From Limnoperna fortunei (taxonomy: Eukaryota > Mollusca > Bivalvia > Mytilida > Modiolidae), in the NCBI GenBank assembly GCA_944474755.1, contig OX104115.1, positions 65,392,605 to 65,456,604 on the forward strand: a DNA stretch of 64,000 bases, written 5' to 3'. Of the stretch, positions 24,301 through 36,900 are shown piece by piece (position 1 is the first letter of the stretch; each line of letters starts with the position of its first letter). Made by a program: the position numbers and the translations under genes. Below the pieces are notes generated by a model. That model saw only the letters and a program-made list of their open reading frames with translations. It was not told the DNA's origin and did no database searches.

Positions 24301-26540
24301 GAACCAGGAACTGAAAAATCGAATGTTGAACTAGGAACTGCGAATGTTGAACGAGGAACTAAAAATTTTGAATATTGAACCAGAAACAACGAATGTTGAA
24401 CTAGGAACTGCGAATGTTGAACTAGGAACTGAAAAATCGAATGTTGAACTAGGAACTAAAAATTTTGAATATTGAACCAGTAACAACGAATGTTGAACTA
24501 GGAACTGCGAATGTTGAACTAGGAACCTAAAAATCAATTGTTGAACTAGGAACTGCGAATGTTGAACGAGGAACTGAAAATTTTGAATATTGAACCAGAA
24601 ACAACGAATGTTGAACTAGGAACTGCGAATGTTGAACTAGGAACTGAAAAATCGAATCTTGAACTAGGAACTGCAAATGTTGAACGAGGAACTAAAAATT
24701 TTGAATATTGAACCAGAAACAACGAATGTTGAACTAGGAACTGCGAATGTTGAACTAGGAACTGAAAAATCGAATGTTGAACTAGGAACTGCGAATGTTG
24801 AACGAGGAACTAAAAATTTTGAATATTGAACCAGTAACAACGAATGTTGAACTAGGAACTGCGAATGTTGAACTAGGAACTGAAAAATCGAATGTTGAAC
24901 TAGGAACTGCGAATGTTGAACGAGGAACTAAAAATTTTGAATATTGAACCAGAAACAACGAATGTTGAACTAGGAACTGCGAATGTTGAACTAGGAACTG
25001 AAAAATCGAATGTTGAACTAGGAACTGCGAATGTTGAACGAGGAACTAAAAATTTTGAATATTGAACCAGAAAAAACGAATGTTGAACTAGGAACTGCGA
25101 ATGTTGAACTAGGAACTGAAAAATCGAATGTTGAACTAGGAACTGCGAATGTTGAACGAGGAACTAAAAATTTTGAATATTGAACCAGTAACAACGAATG
25201 TTGAACTAGGAACTGCGAATGTTGAACTAGGAACTGAAAAATCGAATGTTGAACTAGGAACTGCGAATGTTGAACGAGGAACTAAAAATTTTGAATATTG
25301 AACCAGAAACAACGAATGTTGAACTAGGAACTGCGAATGTTGAACTAGGAACTGAAAAATCGAATGTTGAACTAGGAACTGCGAATGTTGAACTATGAAC
25401 TAAAAATTTTGAATATTGAACCAGAAACAACGAATGTTGAACTAGGAACTGCGAATGTTGAACTAGGAACTGAAAAATCGAATGTTGAACTAGGAACTGC
25501 GAATGTTGAACAAGGAACTAAAAATTTTGAATATTGAACCAGTAACAACGAATGTTGAACCAGGAACTGCGAATGTTGAACTAGGAACTGAAAAATCGAA
25601 TGTTGAACTAGGAACTGCGAATGTTGAACGAGGAACTAAAAATTTTGAATATTGAACCAGAAACAACGAATGTTGAACTAGGAACTGCGAATGTTGAACC
25701 AGGAACTGAAAAATCGCATGTTGAACTAGGAACTGCGAATGTTGAACGAGGAGATAAAAATTTTGAATATTGAACCAGAAACAACGAATGTTGAACTAGG
25801 AACTGCGAATGTTGAACTAGGAACTGAAAAATCGAATGTTGAACGAGGAACTAAAAATTTTGAATATTGAACCAGTAACAACGAATGTTGAACTAGGAAC
25901 TGCGAATGTTGAACTAGGAACTGAAAAATCGAATGTTGAACGAGGAACTAAAAATTTTGAATATTGAACCAGTAACAACGAATGTTGAACTAGGAACTGC
26001 GAATGTTGAACTAGGAACTGAAAAATCAAATGTTGAACTAGGAACTGCGAATGTTGAACGAGGAACTGAAAATTTTGAATATTGAACCAGAAACAACGAA
26101 TGTTGAACTAGGAACTGCGAATGTTGAACTAGGAACTGAAAAATCGAATCTTGAACTAGGAACTGCGAATGTTGAACGAGGAAGTAAAAATTTTGAATAT
26201 TGAACCAGAAACAACGAATGTTGAACTAGGAACTTCGAATGTTGAAGTAGGAACTGAAAAATCGAATGTTGAACTAAGAACTGCGAATGTTGAACGAGGA
26301 ACTAAAAATTTTGAAATTGAACCAGTAACAACGAATGTTGAACTAGGAACTGCGAATGTTGAACTAGGAACTGAAAAATCGAATGTTGAACTAGGAACTG
26401 CGAATGTTGAACGAGGAACTAAAAATTTTGAATATTGAACCAGAAACAACGAATGTTGAACTAGGAACTGCGAATGTTGAACTAGGAACTGAAAAATCGA
26501 ATGTTGAACTAGGAACTGCGAATGTTGAACAAGGAACTGA
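21344..26540 (-). repeat. Satellite array, 118-base higher-order unit (right, minus orientation)
   Basis: The reverse complement of the left array, about 5.2 kb or some 44 units. The 118-base period is measurable, for example between gaactaaaaattttgaatat at 22066 and 22184. A variant reading gtaacaac instead of gaaacaac recurs mostly every third unit, giving a 354-base third-order period. Single units lose a 21-base subunit (for example near 23100, 24430 and 25850). The outer edge near 26540 passes through tgaatgttgaatgttgaacg-like sequence into unique DNA. Confidence 0.97.
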
Positions 26541-27429
26541 GTGCTTAATGTTAAACCGAGAGAAGAGGTCTTTATTTATTTGAATGTTGAATGTTGAACG
26601 TTGAACAAGTAACCAACTTAACATTGGGTTATGCAACATGGAAATTAGTACTCTTTGACAACGTATTAGCACTTGGTTAAGTCACACATTACATTCTACT
26701 TACATTCACAAGTAAATAAATATTTCATTTATATCTGGCTGAGTGAGAGAAAAATAGTTCTTAATTGAATATTTGAATATAGTGGAATGTCCTTCTATTG
26801 TGATAAAGGTGAGTTGATTACGCAGTACCCAACAAAATTTAGTGTATAAGTGAGAGTATTTAATGTTATCATAAAACTGTCTTATGTTTCATTTGTATCA
26901 TTTTTGTACAATGTATTTGTATTTGATTGCTTAACTTATTTTTTTACGTGATCTGTACATGTAGCTGTTTTGAAAAACGAGTCGTTTCTGTTGGTGCGGG
27001 TAAAGTTTTTCGTTTTTGTTTATGCGATAAGTTTTGCCTGCATGTGTTGTTACGTCTTTACAACAAATGAGATGGCTGGAATCTTTTTATCTGCTTAAAC
27101 TGGCGAAATGTAAAAATATTGATCTCATAAGTGTTTAAATGTCGAATGCAGTATGCCTACGTTCGACATGATGTAATAAAAACACGTTTCAGTGGGTATT
27201 GGTTAGTTCCAACGATTTCAATATAAAAAAAAATATATCTGACACAGCAAATTAATTTTTATTTTGTAAAAAGATCTTTTTTTTTGTTTTCTGTTTTGCG
27301 GTATTATGTCTGCCTGTTTTATTGTTGAGTCGTATTCGATACATCTATAAGACATACAATCTACTTCCAATTTAATTTAACAATTTCATATTTTTTATAT
27401 AATATTATAATATAAAACTACAACTAGAC
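26541..27429. other. AT-rich unique sequence outside the satellite
   Basis: No gene or repeat recognised apart from diverged satellite-like bases at 26580-26615. Confidence 0.5.
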
Positions 27430-27750
27430 TCTACGACAAGCGTGATGACTTCAACTTTCAAATTATCAACTTCCCGTTCATCGACAGCAACATTCCAGCA
27501 GCTCCAGCGTATGGTGTGTACATTTAACAACTTATACATTATTTTAGCTCCTGCGATCGTTATTCCTATTTTCTAGACCGATCACTGCTGTTGACTGCTA
27601 AACTACTCAAACAAGGATTTGTTGTACCTAGGTTGATGTTATCTCTCCAGAAGTTCTATGGTCGGCACAACGACTTAATTGATCCTTATGGGAAATCAGT
27701 GTCTCAAATAAGATCTGACATTTTCGCTGAGTCATAGGTAGTGTTTCCTA
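27430..27750 (+). pseudogene. RT-family relic, C-terminal block (uninterrupted relative of the gypsy target)
   Basis: Plus-strand coding with one internal stop: YDKRDDFNFQIINFPF, SNIPAAPAYGVYI, stop, QLIHY, FLDRSLLLTAKLLKQGFVVP, LQKFYGRHNDLIDPYGKSVS, and a final stop near 27738. This block is the C-terminus of a reverse-transcriptase protein family widespread in bivalves. The copy is 5'-truncated; upstream bases are not recognisable. Confidence 0.8.
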
Positions 27751-28010
27751 TTCCTGGATTTGACTTTTCCCTAGACAAGACAATGAGTAACTCGACGAAT
27801 GTCTAATTAGAGGCAGGCACTGCTTACTCGTCCGGAGCACCTGAGTGCACCCATGGTTTTTATTGGGTTCGGGTTACTCTCTTTCTGTGTTTTATGTTTT
27901 TGGTTGTTGTGTTGTGTTTGTCTATATCCGGATTTTGTAACTGTCCCTTGGCTTTTGGCTCTTGTTGTTCGGTCGGTTTTCTTTGCTGTTTTCTTAATTT
28001 ATGCAGTGAC
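27751..28010 (+). repeat. 3' untranslated tail of the RT-family element
   Basis: Contains ctggagcacctgag-like sequence (ccggagcacctgagtgcacc at 27833) followed by a T/G-rich segment that ends around cttctttatgcag. This tail type follows the RT block in bivalve genomes, and a second fragment lies at 35751-35880. The open frame at 27853-28041 is translated tail and not a gene. Confidence 0.65.
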
Positions 28011-28412
28011 AATTTACCTTTATTTTCTTAAAAAACACTAATGTTCGTCAAAACTACTTATTTTAGGAGTTTGCTCTCTTTACTGCCCCTCAAGTTCTGA
28101 AATATAAAGTGTACATTAAAGGCACATACAATTTTTTAAACTACCTTAAAAACGATTTTATGGTTAATTAATTAGACCGCGTTTAAAGATAACGCAATAC
28201 GCGGATTTATAACTGCTAATAAATTTGTGTATTTTTTTCGGTCAAAACCTTTTAACATAATAATATTTAACATTATTTGAACTTTAAATATTAACCTTAA
28301 ACTTACGTGTTTGCGACGAGACTTACTGTGATCATAGCATTGTAATATTATTAAACAATAATGCAGGTTTGTGAAGCGGAAACATTCTTTAAACTTGATA
28401 AAGGGCAATAGT
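28011..28412. other. AT-rich sequence, nothing recognised
   Basis: No motif or repeat seen. Confidence 0.45.
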
Positions 28413-28765
28413 CAGTGCCAAAACCACGTATATCAGTTACAAAGGTAGTATTTACATCAGTCAATTGATATTCAAACAAATTTTTTACTATGATTGTGTT
28501 AAAATATCGCTGTATGCATTTTGGTTAAGATATTATAATAAGTGGAATGGGAAAAAATCTTGGTGCTTATTGTCTAAACTAACTAGTGACAAAACCACGT
28601 TTATCAGTTACAAAGTCAGTATTTACATCAGTCAATTGATATTTACATCCCAAACAAATTTTTTACTTTGATTGTGTTAAAATATCGTTGTATGCATTTT
28701 GGTTAAGATATTATAATAAGTTGAATGTGAAAAAATCTTGGTTCTTATTGTCAAAACTAACTACA
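28413..28765 (+). repeat. Tandem duplication, 171-base period, two copies
   Basis: The block starting caaaaccacgtatatcagtt is repeated 171 bases later with a few differences (aaaaccacgtttatcagtta at 28591). Both copies include tgtatgcattttggttaaga. Confidence 0.9.
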
Positions 28766-29399
28766 GATATATTGTAGATATTTCACTTTTTCATGAATAC
28801 GCTATTTTCGCGACTATTCAACAAATAGTTTTATGTAAAGAATTACTGTTGTAAATAGTTATTAAATTATATGTCTCTTTTTTTCCCAAATTTCATTTGT
28901 TGTTTTTACGTTACCCATATGTTAAAGTCCAAAAAGTAATTTTTTTTATCATTATCGACTCTTGGTCATCCTGCCTCGACCACTTGATAGTCATTCGCGA
29001 TCCCTTGCCCAATTTCTTTTTACCCTATTTCGGTTATTTCAACTTCTAACTGGCAAAATAAATTTAATTAATTAAGCTCATATTCTCAATACTCAATATT
29101 TTTGTTAGGGACAATAATCTGATTTTAAACTGTCATTAATTATTAAGGATATGCGCTTTCCAGATGGAAACCCTTATTTATTATTTCTTTTATCCTTTTC
29201 ATTTCTTTTGTTTTGGGACACGCTCTAATGAACTTTCGTAAAATGGATTGATATGGCGTGACGCTTTCGCAGTTCACTATGGCACACCGACGAACCCAAA
29301 TTTTCCACAAAGTGTTACCTCTCTTTACATAGAAACCTTATGTGCAGATAAGCTTTGAAATCGTAATTATGTCGCAATTATTTTCTTTTTTATTCCATT
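28766..29399. other. AT-rich sequence, nothing recognised
   Basis: No motif or repeat seen. Confidence 0.45.
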
Positions 29400-29900
29400 G
29401 TGATAGGGTACTGAAAACTTGTGAACTAGATCATACTGACTTGGGTTTTTGATATACGTCATCATTGACCGTAATCATGACCGTAGATGGTAACTTATTC
29501 AAAGGTCAAAGTCACATTTTAATTTTTGAAACTGTGTTATGTGCAGATCTCTTAACTAAAAAGAGATAAAAAATTAAACCTGACAAATATATAAATCATT
29601 GTGAAGTCTTCATTAGTAATATTATTTGACTATCCTTAAAGTTATCTTCCCTGGATCAACGAAATTATGAAAAAAAACGGTATCTCTATAACGTAACATA
29701 AATTAAGGATAGTATCTGTACTACGGCTCATCATTGACCTCGGCCTTGAAAATGATCAAATCAAAAATTCGTGGTCACATTCAAATTTAAGACACTGTTG
29801 TTGTTTGCAGATCTTCTTTACCATAAATTATGCAGAGCTGGAACTATGACTAAAATGCAGATCGATTGAAGGTCATCAAGTGTCATATTTTGAATTTCCT
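29400..29900 (+). repeat. Diverged duplicated block, roughly 270-base spacing
   Basis: Two related segments share catcattgacc, then gtcacatt-aa-tttt-a, then gcagatct (about 29460-29550 and 29728-29815). It may be a decayed mobile element. The boundaries are approximate. Confidence 0.45.
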
Positions 29901-31574
29901 TTGTAAGGTTTCCTCTGGATTGATGACATGTATTGTGTACTGGCATACCTTAGTAACTATAACATATATTCGTTAATTCGTTTATGTTTTGAAATAGACC
30001 TAATTTAAATAAAAAGAAGTTCAAAGTCATCGTCATAATGCCCTAAAATGTTTCCTTTCCTATTCATTATACAGTTATAGTTTTCCTTAAGTTGCTGATT
30101 TAAAAAGTACAAAGTTCTAATATTATTAACATTTAAAGGTCGTTTAATATGACTAAGGTTCTTTTGTGTTACATTAAGTGAAAAACCTCTTATTGGTAGA
30201 ATTTTTATATTTTAATATCAATAATTTGTCTTTGCTGTTTAGTAATCTAGATTGTCTGGTGAATGATCCATCGTGGCTAACAAACATGCGGAATAACACG
30301 ACCTCTAGAAAGTGAAAATTCAGAAATAAAAATAATTCACCGAAATTCTATAGCAGCGGCCTCAATGTCAAGTATTGCTCGCAAAAATATTGTATGAAAA
30401 TCAATTTCTATTATTGAAATATTTCGTGAGGAATATTATTTGTATAAGAATTTAGGCATAAACAAAGACATCTTGGACCATAAATATCAAGTTATAATCA
30501 TATTGGTTGAGTATAGGAATAATATAATTAAGGGTCGCATAATAAAACTTGGGATCAGTGGCATATGTTTTAATACGTCCACTGTTCAAACAAACATAAT
30601 GTTTGAGTCACGAATCGCGCGTCTGTCGTAGATAATTTTATCACCTTGGTATCTGTTACATCTGATTTGGATGAATAAATTACTTTTACTAAGACAAAGA
30701 ATTATGTTTCTTCACGATCTGGTATCTAAATTACCATACCGACAATTTTTGCTGAAATGGCATCTATTAAGCATGCGCAGAACATTTGCTCTCTGAAGTC
30801 CCTTAATGTATTTAGTGTTAACAGCATACTTGGTGTTAGTTTGCATGTAGATACTTGGCTGATTTTATTTTGGGACCTAACTGGAGAGATTGATCTACAG
30901 GTTAACTTGAGTATTAGTCTTTAAGTAGTTACGCAGGATTAAGTAGAAACAAAGGCGAAAAGATCTCAACAAAAAATTAGGTGACGAACGAACTTATGAC
31001 AAGGCATAAAATGCAGTATAATTTTTAAGTCATATTACATAAAAAAAATTATTTGGATTATCTATTCTAATTAACTACTCAAATGATAGAAATAACGAAA
31101 CATTTTTACCAAATAATAATGCAAGTAACATTAAAATCGTTGAATCGATCGCTTAAATAAGATAAACGCACCAACGTATCCAATTAATAAATCATTTTTA
31201 CAGACCAGTAATTGTGTTTCCTACACAAGGTGCGGGTTTTTAATAGGATGCCATCATCAGATTTCATTTTTGAATGATTTTTCATAAAATATTTCTCCTC
31301 ATGCAACATAACAGTAATGGTACTTCCTTGTTTTTGTAGTTACAAGCTTAATTGTTCTAATTTTTGATGATGCTTTTGAAGAAAAACAGTTAAGAGTTGC
31401 TTTTGATTATCCGTGAGTTTTTGAAATTAAATTATTTTAGTTTTTAAATATATTTTATGCACAATAAATCTTTCTAGAAAGTCAATTATTGTATCAAAAC
31501 AAACCAGCAGTACAAAAACATACCAGGTAGTATACGTAAATTCGTGCTTACCTAATGCGAAACCGATTTGTCCA
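29901..31574. other. AT-rich intergenic sequence
   Basis: Only short frames without motifs were found (for example 30440-30631). Confidence 0.45.
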
Positions 31575-31814
31575 TATGTCAATGACACACCAGGTCTTTA
31601 TAAAATGTATTGTACCATACCACCAGCAATCTAAATTACTTATTGAAGAATTTTCAGTATTATTTTATTTCTAAATGTTTTAGATGGACATATATATGTC
31701 AATGACACACCAGGTCTTTATAAAATGTATTGTACCATACCACCAGCAATCTAAATTACTTATTGAAGAATTTTCAGTATTATTTTATTTCTAAATGTTT
31801 TAGATGGACATATG
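31575..31814 (+). repeat. Tandem duplication, exact 120-base period, two copies
   Basis: The block beginning atgtcaatgacacaccaggt is repeated 120 bases later, almost without change, and each copy ends in tagatggacatat. The near-identity suggests a recent duplication. Confidence 0.95.
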
Positions 31815-33136
31815 TACTAAAGTCACACCCCGTGCGTTCATTGTTTTGCTTTCGTAAATCCAATAGAAAAATGTTTTCTACGATAAGATGTCCATATATT
31901 GTATATGGTATATTCTGACGAACCGCGAGACTTTTCCCGCAAACGACATTGTCCGAAAGGTTTCGAAGAGGCAATAGTTGCCTTCTCTTAGTTTACAGTT
32001 CCGTTCTAATTTAGGTCAAAATTTACTATCGAAGATTGCCCTATCAAAATGAAAATACCGCCACATTTCAAAACGCTGATTAACTGTGGAGAAAAATTGT
32101 GGAATTTAATTTGCATATTTTTGGGATCTTTTAAATTATTTTTTCTTTTCACAATATCATATGCACAGTAAGACCATTTTAAAAATTATTAATTCTTTTG
32201 TTTACTCAGAGCTTTCACAAGGCGTGATATTTAAAGCTTTTAAAATCCAATATTCCGTTTTTCGCCATACTGGGATCTATCATTATTGTTTTCATTATAA
32301 TGTTACGTTTTAGATTCCATCAATATAAATGAAAGCACTCGTAAAACCTGTTTTTAAATGACGAGCGCAAATTCTTCAGTGCAAATGCAAAAGAGACGAT
32401 TTCAAACACTTTTGAAGTAAATTTTCTTGACAATGCAGTGGACTTTATTTCTGTTATTTAAATGTGTGCTATGTATTTCGCGTATTTTCCTAATCTGGTT
32501 AATAACTCAATACTTAATAAGTACAATTCAAAGAATTTCAGAGAAAAAAATAGTGTTTTTATTAATGTTTGATCTTTTGTATTTTTAAGGTTAAAAGTGT
32601 CTTTCATTATTAAAGTATGATTTACGTGTATATGTATTTATATATATTAAGTGTGTTAATAGGATATAAGTACATTAGGATGACTAAAACCTCGTTAATG
32701 TGGTGACAAGCAGAGCTTTAACTCGAAAACGTGATCTTGATCTTTGACGCCTATATCTCTTCTGATTCATGCAATTTGTAAGCTTGTTGAACAAAATAAT
32801 CCTTTTACTGAAATGTGAGAAAGTTGCATTTGACTCGATCATTGCAATCGAAATGAGAACAACCAGTTCTTAAATAGTTTTGTCCTTCGAACGTCGTTTT
32901 AGTTCGAATAGAGGAGTGTAGTCCACATGTTTAAACAATAAAAGTTTGAAGTTGAGAACAAAAGTTCATGTAATGTAACTTTAAACATTCTTTTGGGCCT
33001 TAGAATTTTGTTAGAATCAGTATCTAATTTAAGATCCTTAAAAAGGCGCGATGAACAATTGAGATAAAGGACAAACCTGCAATAATAAATTACTGGAACA
33101 GTCAAACATTAGGCGGTCTGGTTGAACCATTTAATT
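31815..33136. other. AT-rich intergenic sequence
   Basis: No gene or repeat recognised. Confidence 0.45.
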
Positions 33137-33142
33137 TTATTG
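33137..33142 (-). terminator. Candidate polyadenylation signal of the EGF receptor gene
   Basis: AATAAA on the minus strand, about 560 bases after the stop codon at 33702-33704. It is the clearest canonical hexamer I found there, but the transcript end is not proven. Confidence 0.35.
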
Positions 33143-33701
33143 TAAAACTAGCAATACAGACATGTAGAAACATTACACTAAGACAAAACCACAGCACAAT
33201 ACCGAACCAACAAAGGGTCATAATTTTTAAACTTCTGTACAAAAATCAAGTACAAATTGCCTAACAACCAAATGCATCTATATTCATCACCACTCTGTTT
33301 TCCTTGATCAATTTCGATATAAATGGCTGTAAATAATTTCTACTTAGCCTTATTCCTTATAGAAGTCCCTACATGCAGCATTGTAGTTACATTCTGTACG
33401 CGTTGATAAAAAAAACCTTCACGAATTTTACAATTTTTAGACAACTATATACATGTACGTATCTAATACACAAATATAATATATTGGTGAAATAGTATAA
33501 AACTATATACAGATATGTTTACTTTGATGTCAGAAATGCGCATTTGCCTCACAACTTGTCACTAAAATTTTAAAAAGCTGACTAAAGTATACACAACACA
33601 GCCTGTGCTCTACGTGCTACAATAGACATGTAAGACAATATTTTGAAGCAAAGAAGGGAATTGATACATATTTTCATGCATTATCTCCAAGCACTCCATT
33701 T

Positions 33702-33964
33702 TTAATTTATGTACTCCTTTTCGTCGAACATTTGAATCATTTGACTCTCATCTATAACAGCGTACATGGTTTCACGTTCTTTGCGTTTTGTTATAACCTT
33801 ATCACAACTTTCACTACCTTGCGATATTGCCATTTTGTTTCTAGTTCTTTTTCGGTGTATATTACGGTAGAATTTGCACACAGCACCAATCCCCAAAAAC
33901 AACATTCCAAGAGCAGCAAAACATGTCATGTACACAGTAACATCTTTTTCATTTGAACTTAAAT
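33702..33964 (-). CDS. EGF receptor last exon: membrane helix and cytoplasmic tail
   Basis: Acceptor cttgtttag at 33965. In phase 1 it encodes LSSNEKDVTV, a roughly 20-residue hydrophobic helix, a basic anchor and a tail of about 55 residues. The tail has TMYAVI, which fits the ITSM pattern T-x-Y-x-x-I/V, and ends EYIN, a pY-x-N-type SH2 site candidate at the very C-terminus. Stop TAA at 33702-33704. Confidence 0.75.
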
Positions 33965-36900
33965 CTAAACAAGAAGATTATTTTTAAAATGGAAAGTTTG
34001 TATGTCTCACTCAAAATTAAAATAAAATCAATAATTTATAAAAGATTATAGACTTTTCATTGCCTAGAATTTTTTTATATCAGATAAAGGAACAAAATAA
34101 TGGTACTGATGACACTAATCCTTTGACGACATATATTACTCCGCGGAAAACGTGTACAGTTTGTGTGTTGTTCTGTTTTTTCCAAAATGCAAAATTTCAC
34201 AAATAAAATTTTTGAGTTTATTCTAACGTTTTAATTTTTTTATAAGTATTACTTACAAAAAATATTTTCTCCATCGAGGAACAACAAAAATACCATTACG
34301 CACATTTAATATCATACGCGGATTATATGATGTGCAAAACGTAAATTATGTTATCCAAACATAGAGAAAATTGAAGCTAAAATGGTAGAACATATTTTCT
34401 CGAATGATTTTCATCGTTAGAACAGACATCAATTAGCTAATACCCAGTTGAAAGATCTGTGTAATACATTATATGTTATTCACTTTCCAAAACATGTATA
34501 TATATTTGATTTCTAAAATACACTTTTTAAAAATAAAATATTGTAATGGTATATATATTGTTGTAAAATAATATGTTTATGTGTGTACTCTATACACTGC
34601 GCGTATGTGAAAATTCGCAATTGACAACAAACACACTTACTGTTGTCACTTAAAACTGTTTTCTTCAAGTCTGGATTAGAACCTGAATGACGTAATCAAA
34701 ATACAATATCAACGAAAAATAAACATAAACAACACTATTTACACTCGTACGATGTATGCAAATGATAATTTAATAATCATTTTTATAGTTGCTTAAAAGA
34801 GCTCACGTAAATAATATTCATGCAAGCCATGCGAATATTTGTATGTTTCTATTGCGCCTCGCGTGTATGGCTATTAACAATTCTGTAGTAGCTATTTTAA
34901 CAACTTTCTTAAGTTGGTAAATTTATTCTAGATCTTTGTTTTACAATAATTGGGCATTTCGACCAAAAGATGAAATGGATTTAATGTTACTTTACTTGAT
35001 TCCTAAGTTACACAAGTGTCATTAAAAATAATGTTGTATTGTTGAGTCTGCTATTGCATCAGTAACTTCATTCCAAACTTTTAAAATGTGTTCTAAGTAG
35101 CAGAGGTAATGTGATGTAAAATACCCCAAAGGTGGTGGAAATCACGTATGGATACTAAAAGCTTCTAAATATCTGGTAGAAAGCCTGCAGCCCAAGTCAA
35201 TCTCTTCATGTAATAGCATAAGAATGTTTTGACCTTTCAAACCTTCAATACTTCTATTCCAAATAGTATGTTTTAATTGATTTTTTGCTTCAGTATGAAG
35301 AATGGCAAACTCAGCTACAAATAACTGAATTTTTTTCGGAACAGATGATATTTCGTAAAGGACTCCTCTTATTCTAACAATATCATTTTCTGTTACATAA
35401 ATGATCAGAATGCTATGACTTTGTCGCATCTACCCAATTGAACTTCAAATAAAGGACAACACAAAAAGCTAGGTCTGCTGCATACCTTGACCTACATCTG
35501 TAATAGATGTAGGTCAAGGTAATACTGATAAAAAAAATAAAACGTTACAATAGAGGTCACTTTTCCATCAAAATGTACTTTAATTTTTCTATTGCAAATT
35601 TTTCATTGTTGTGTGGCAACATTCAAACAGCACCTGCATATTGAGTATACATCTTCCTATTACCAGGTACAAAAAACCTGTATTTATTATCTAGATTTCC
35701 TTCATAGAGCGTTATGATAATAGAACAATGAAAAGATTAAAGTAATCACTTTCGGAGCACCTGGACTGATCACTGTTTTTGTGTTTTGGCTGGGTTTGTG
35801 TTACATATATAATTTTTTTTATTTTTGTGTTGCTTATTTTTTTTTTGTTATCACCCTTTTTATTAGTTATGCTTTTCTCTGTCCTTTAGTAAACGTTTCT
35901 TTTAGAATTCTCGATATCTTCGATCAATTTGACTACTTACTGTTGTCAGTAAACACTGTTGTCTTTAGCTCAATATCAAGACCTGAAAGACATTATCACA
36001 TTAGATATGTATACACTTTTATACTAAGTACACTTTTATAATTCTCGATATCTTCGATCAATTTGACTACTTACTGTTGTCAGTAAACACTGTTGTCTTT
36101 AGCTCAATATCAAGACCTGAAAGACATTATCACATTTGATATGTATACACTTTTATTCTAAGTACACTAAAACACAATTGAATATTCATCAATGCAATTT
36201 TAATATTCATTACATAATGAATTTTTAAAACAATTTCTATTGGTTCAGACCAGCAAAAATTCCTGAACGTATATTCTGATATTGTTTGATTAAAATCAAT
36301 ATTGACTACTTTTTTCTGTCACGTTGCTGTCACGTGGCTTTATTTTTGCGATTCAATCAAAAACGCCATAAGATAATTTACCGTCCAATCAAATCATTGC
36401 TTACTTTAACTGTTCGGAAACTAAATAACACGAAAATGTTGGACGGGCTAATCGGAGCAGACGACAACAAAGCAAGATTTGCTGAAATTTCCGATCAGGA
36501 ACTGAAAACTATTTTAGAAAATAAGGATGCGTTGAACACTAAGAGAAGTACAACACAGTCCTTAAAAATTTTTAGAGACTATTTGCAGGAAAAGAAATTG
36601 AACACGGACATTGAGTCTTTTTCCATCGCAACTTCACTAGACACGTTCCTTGGTAAATTTTACGCAGAGGCGAGAAATCGTAATGGAGAACTTTACAAAA
36701 AATCTTCGCTAACAACATTCAGGTACGGTTTGTCACGTTACATAAACAATGTTTTCGATATTGACATTATGAAAGGCGCGAGGTTTAAAAAATCTCAGAC
36801 CATTTTCAAAGCAGTGTCCAAAGATTTGAAACGCCAGGGACTTGGTAGTGTCGAACATTATCCGCCTATTGAGGAAACTGATTTGCATAAAGCTTACTTC

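Larger units (their letters stand above)
35907..36168. repeat. 134-base tandem duplication carrying a 42-base exon
   Basis: attctcgatatcttcgatca at 35907 recurs at 36041. The two copies differ at only a few positions and each contains a complete acceptor, exon and donor on the minus strand. Confidence 0.95.

Noticed and set aside
21344..26540. CRISPR array
   Set aside because: Repeats are contiguous with no unique spacers, the genome is eukaryotic, and no cas-like genes are present.
27853..28041. Hydrophobic plus-strand frame resembling a multi-pass membrane protein
   Set aside because: It is the T/G-rich 3' tail of the RT-family element, seen again at 35781.
35142..35429. 95-residue minus-strand frame between receptor microexons
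   Set aside because: The composition looks protein-like, but it has no recognised motif, and the receptor phases join without it.
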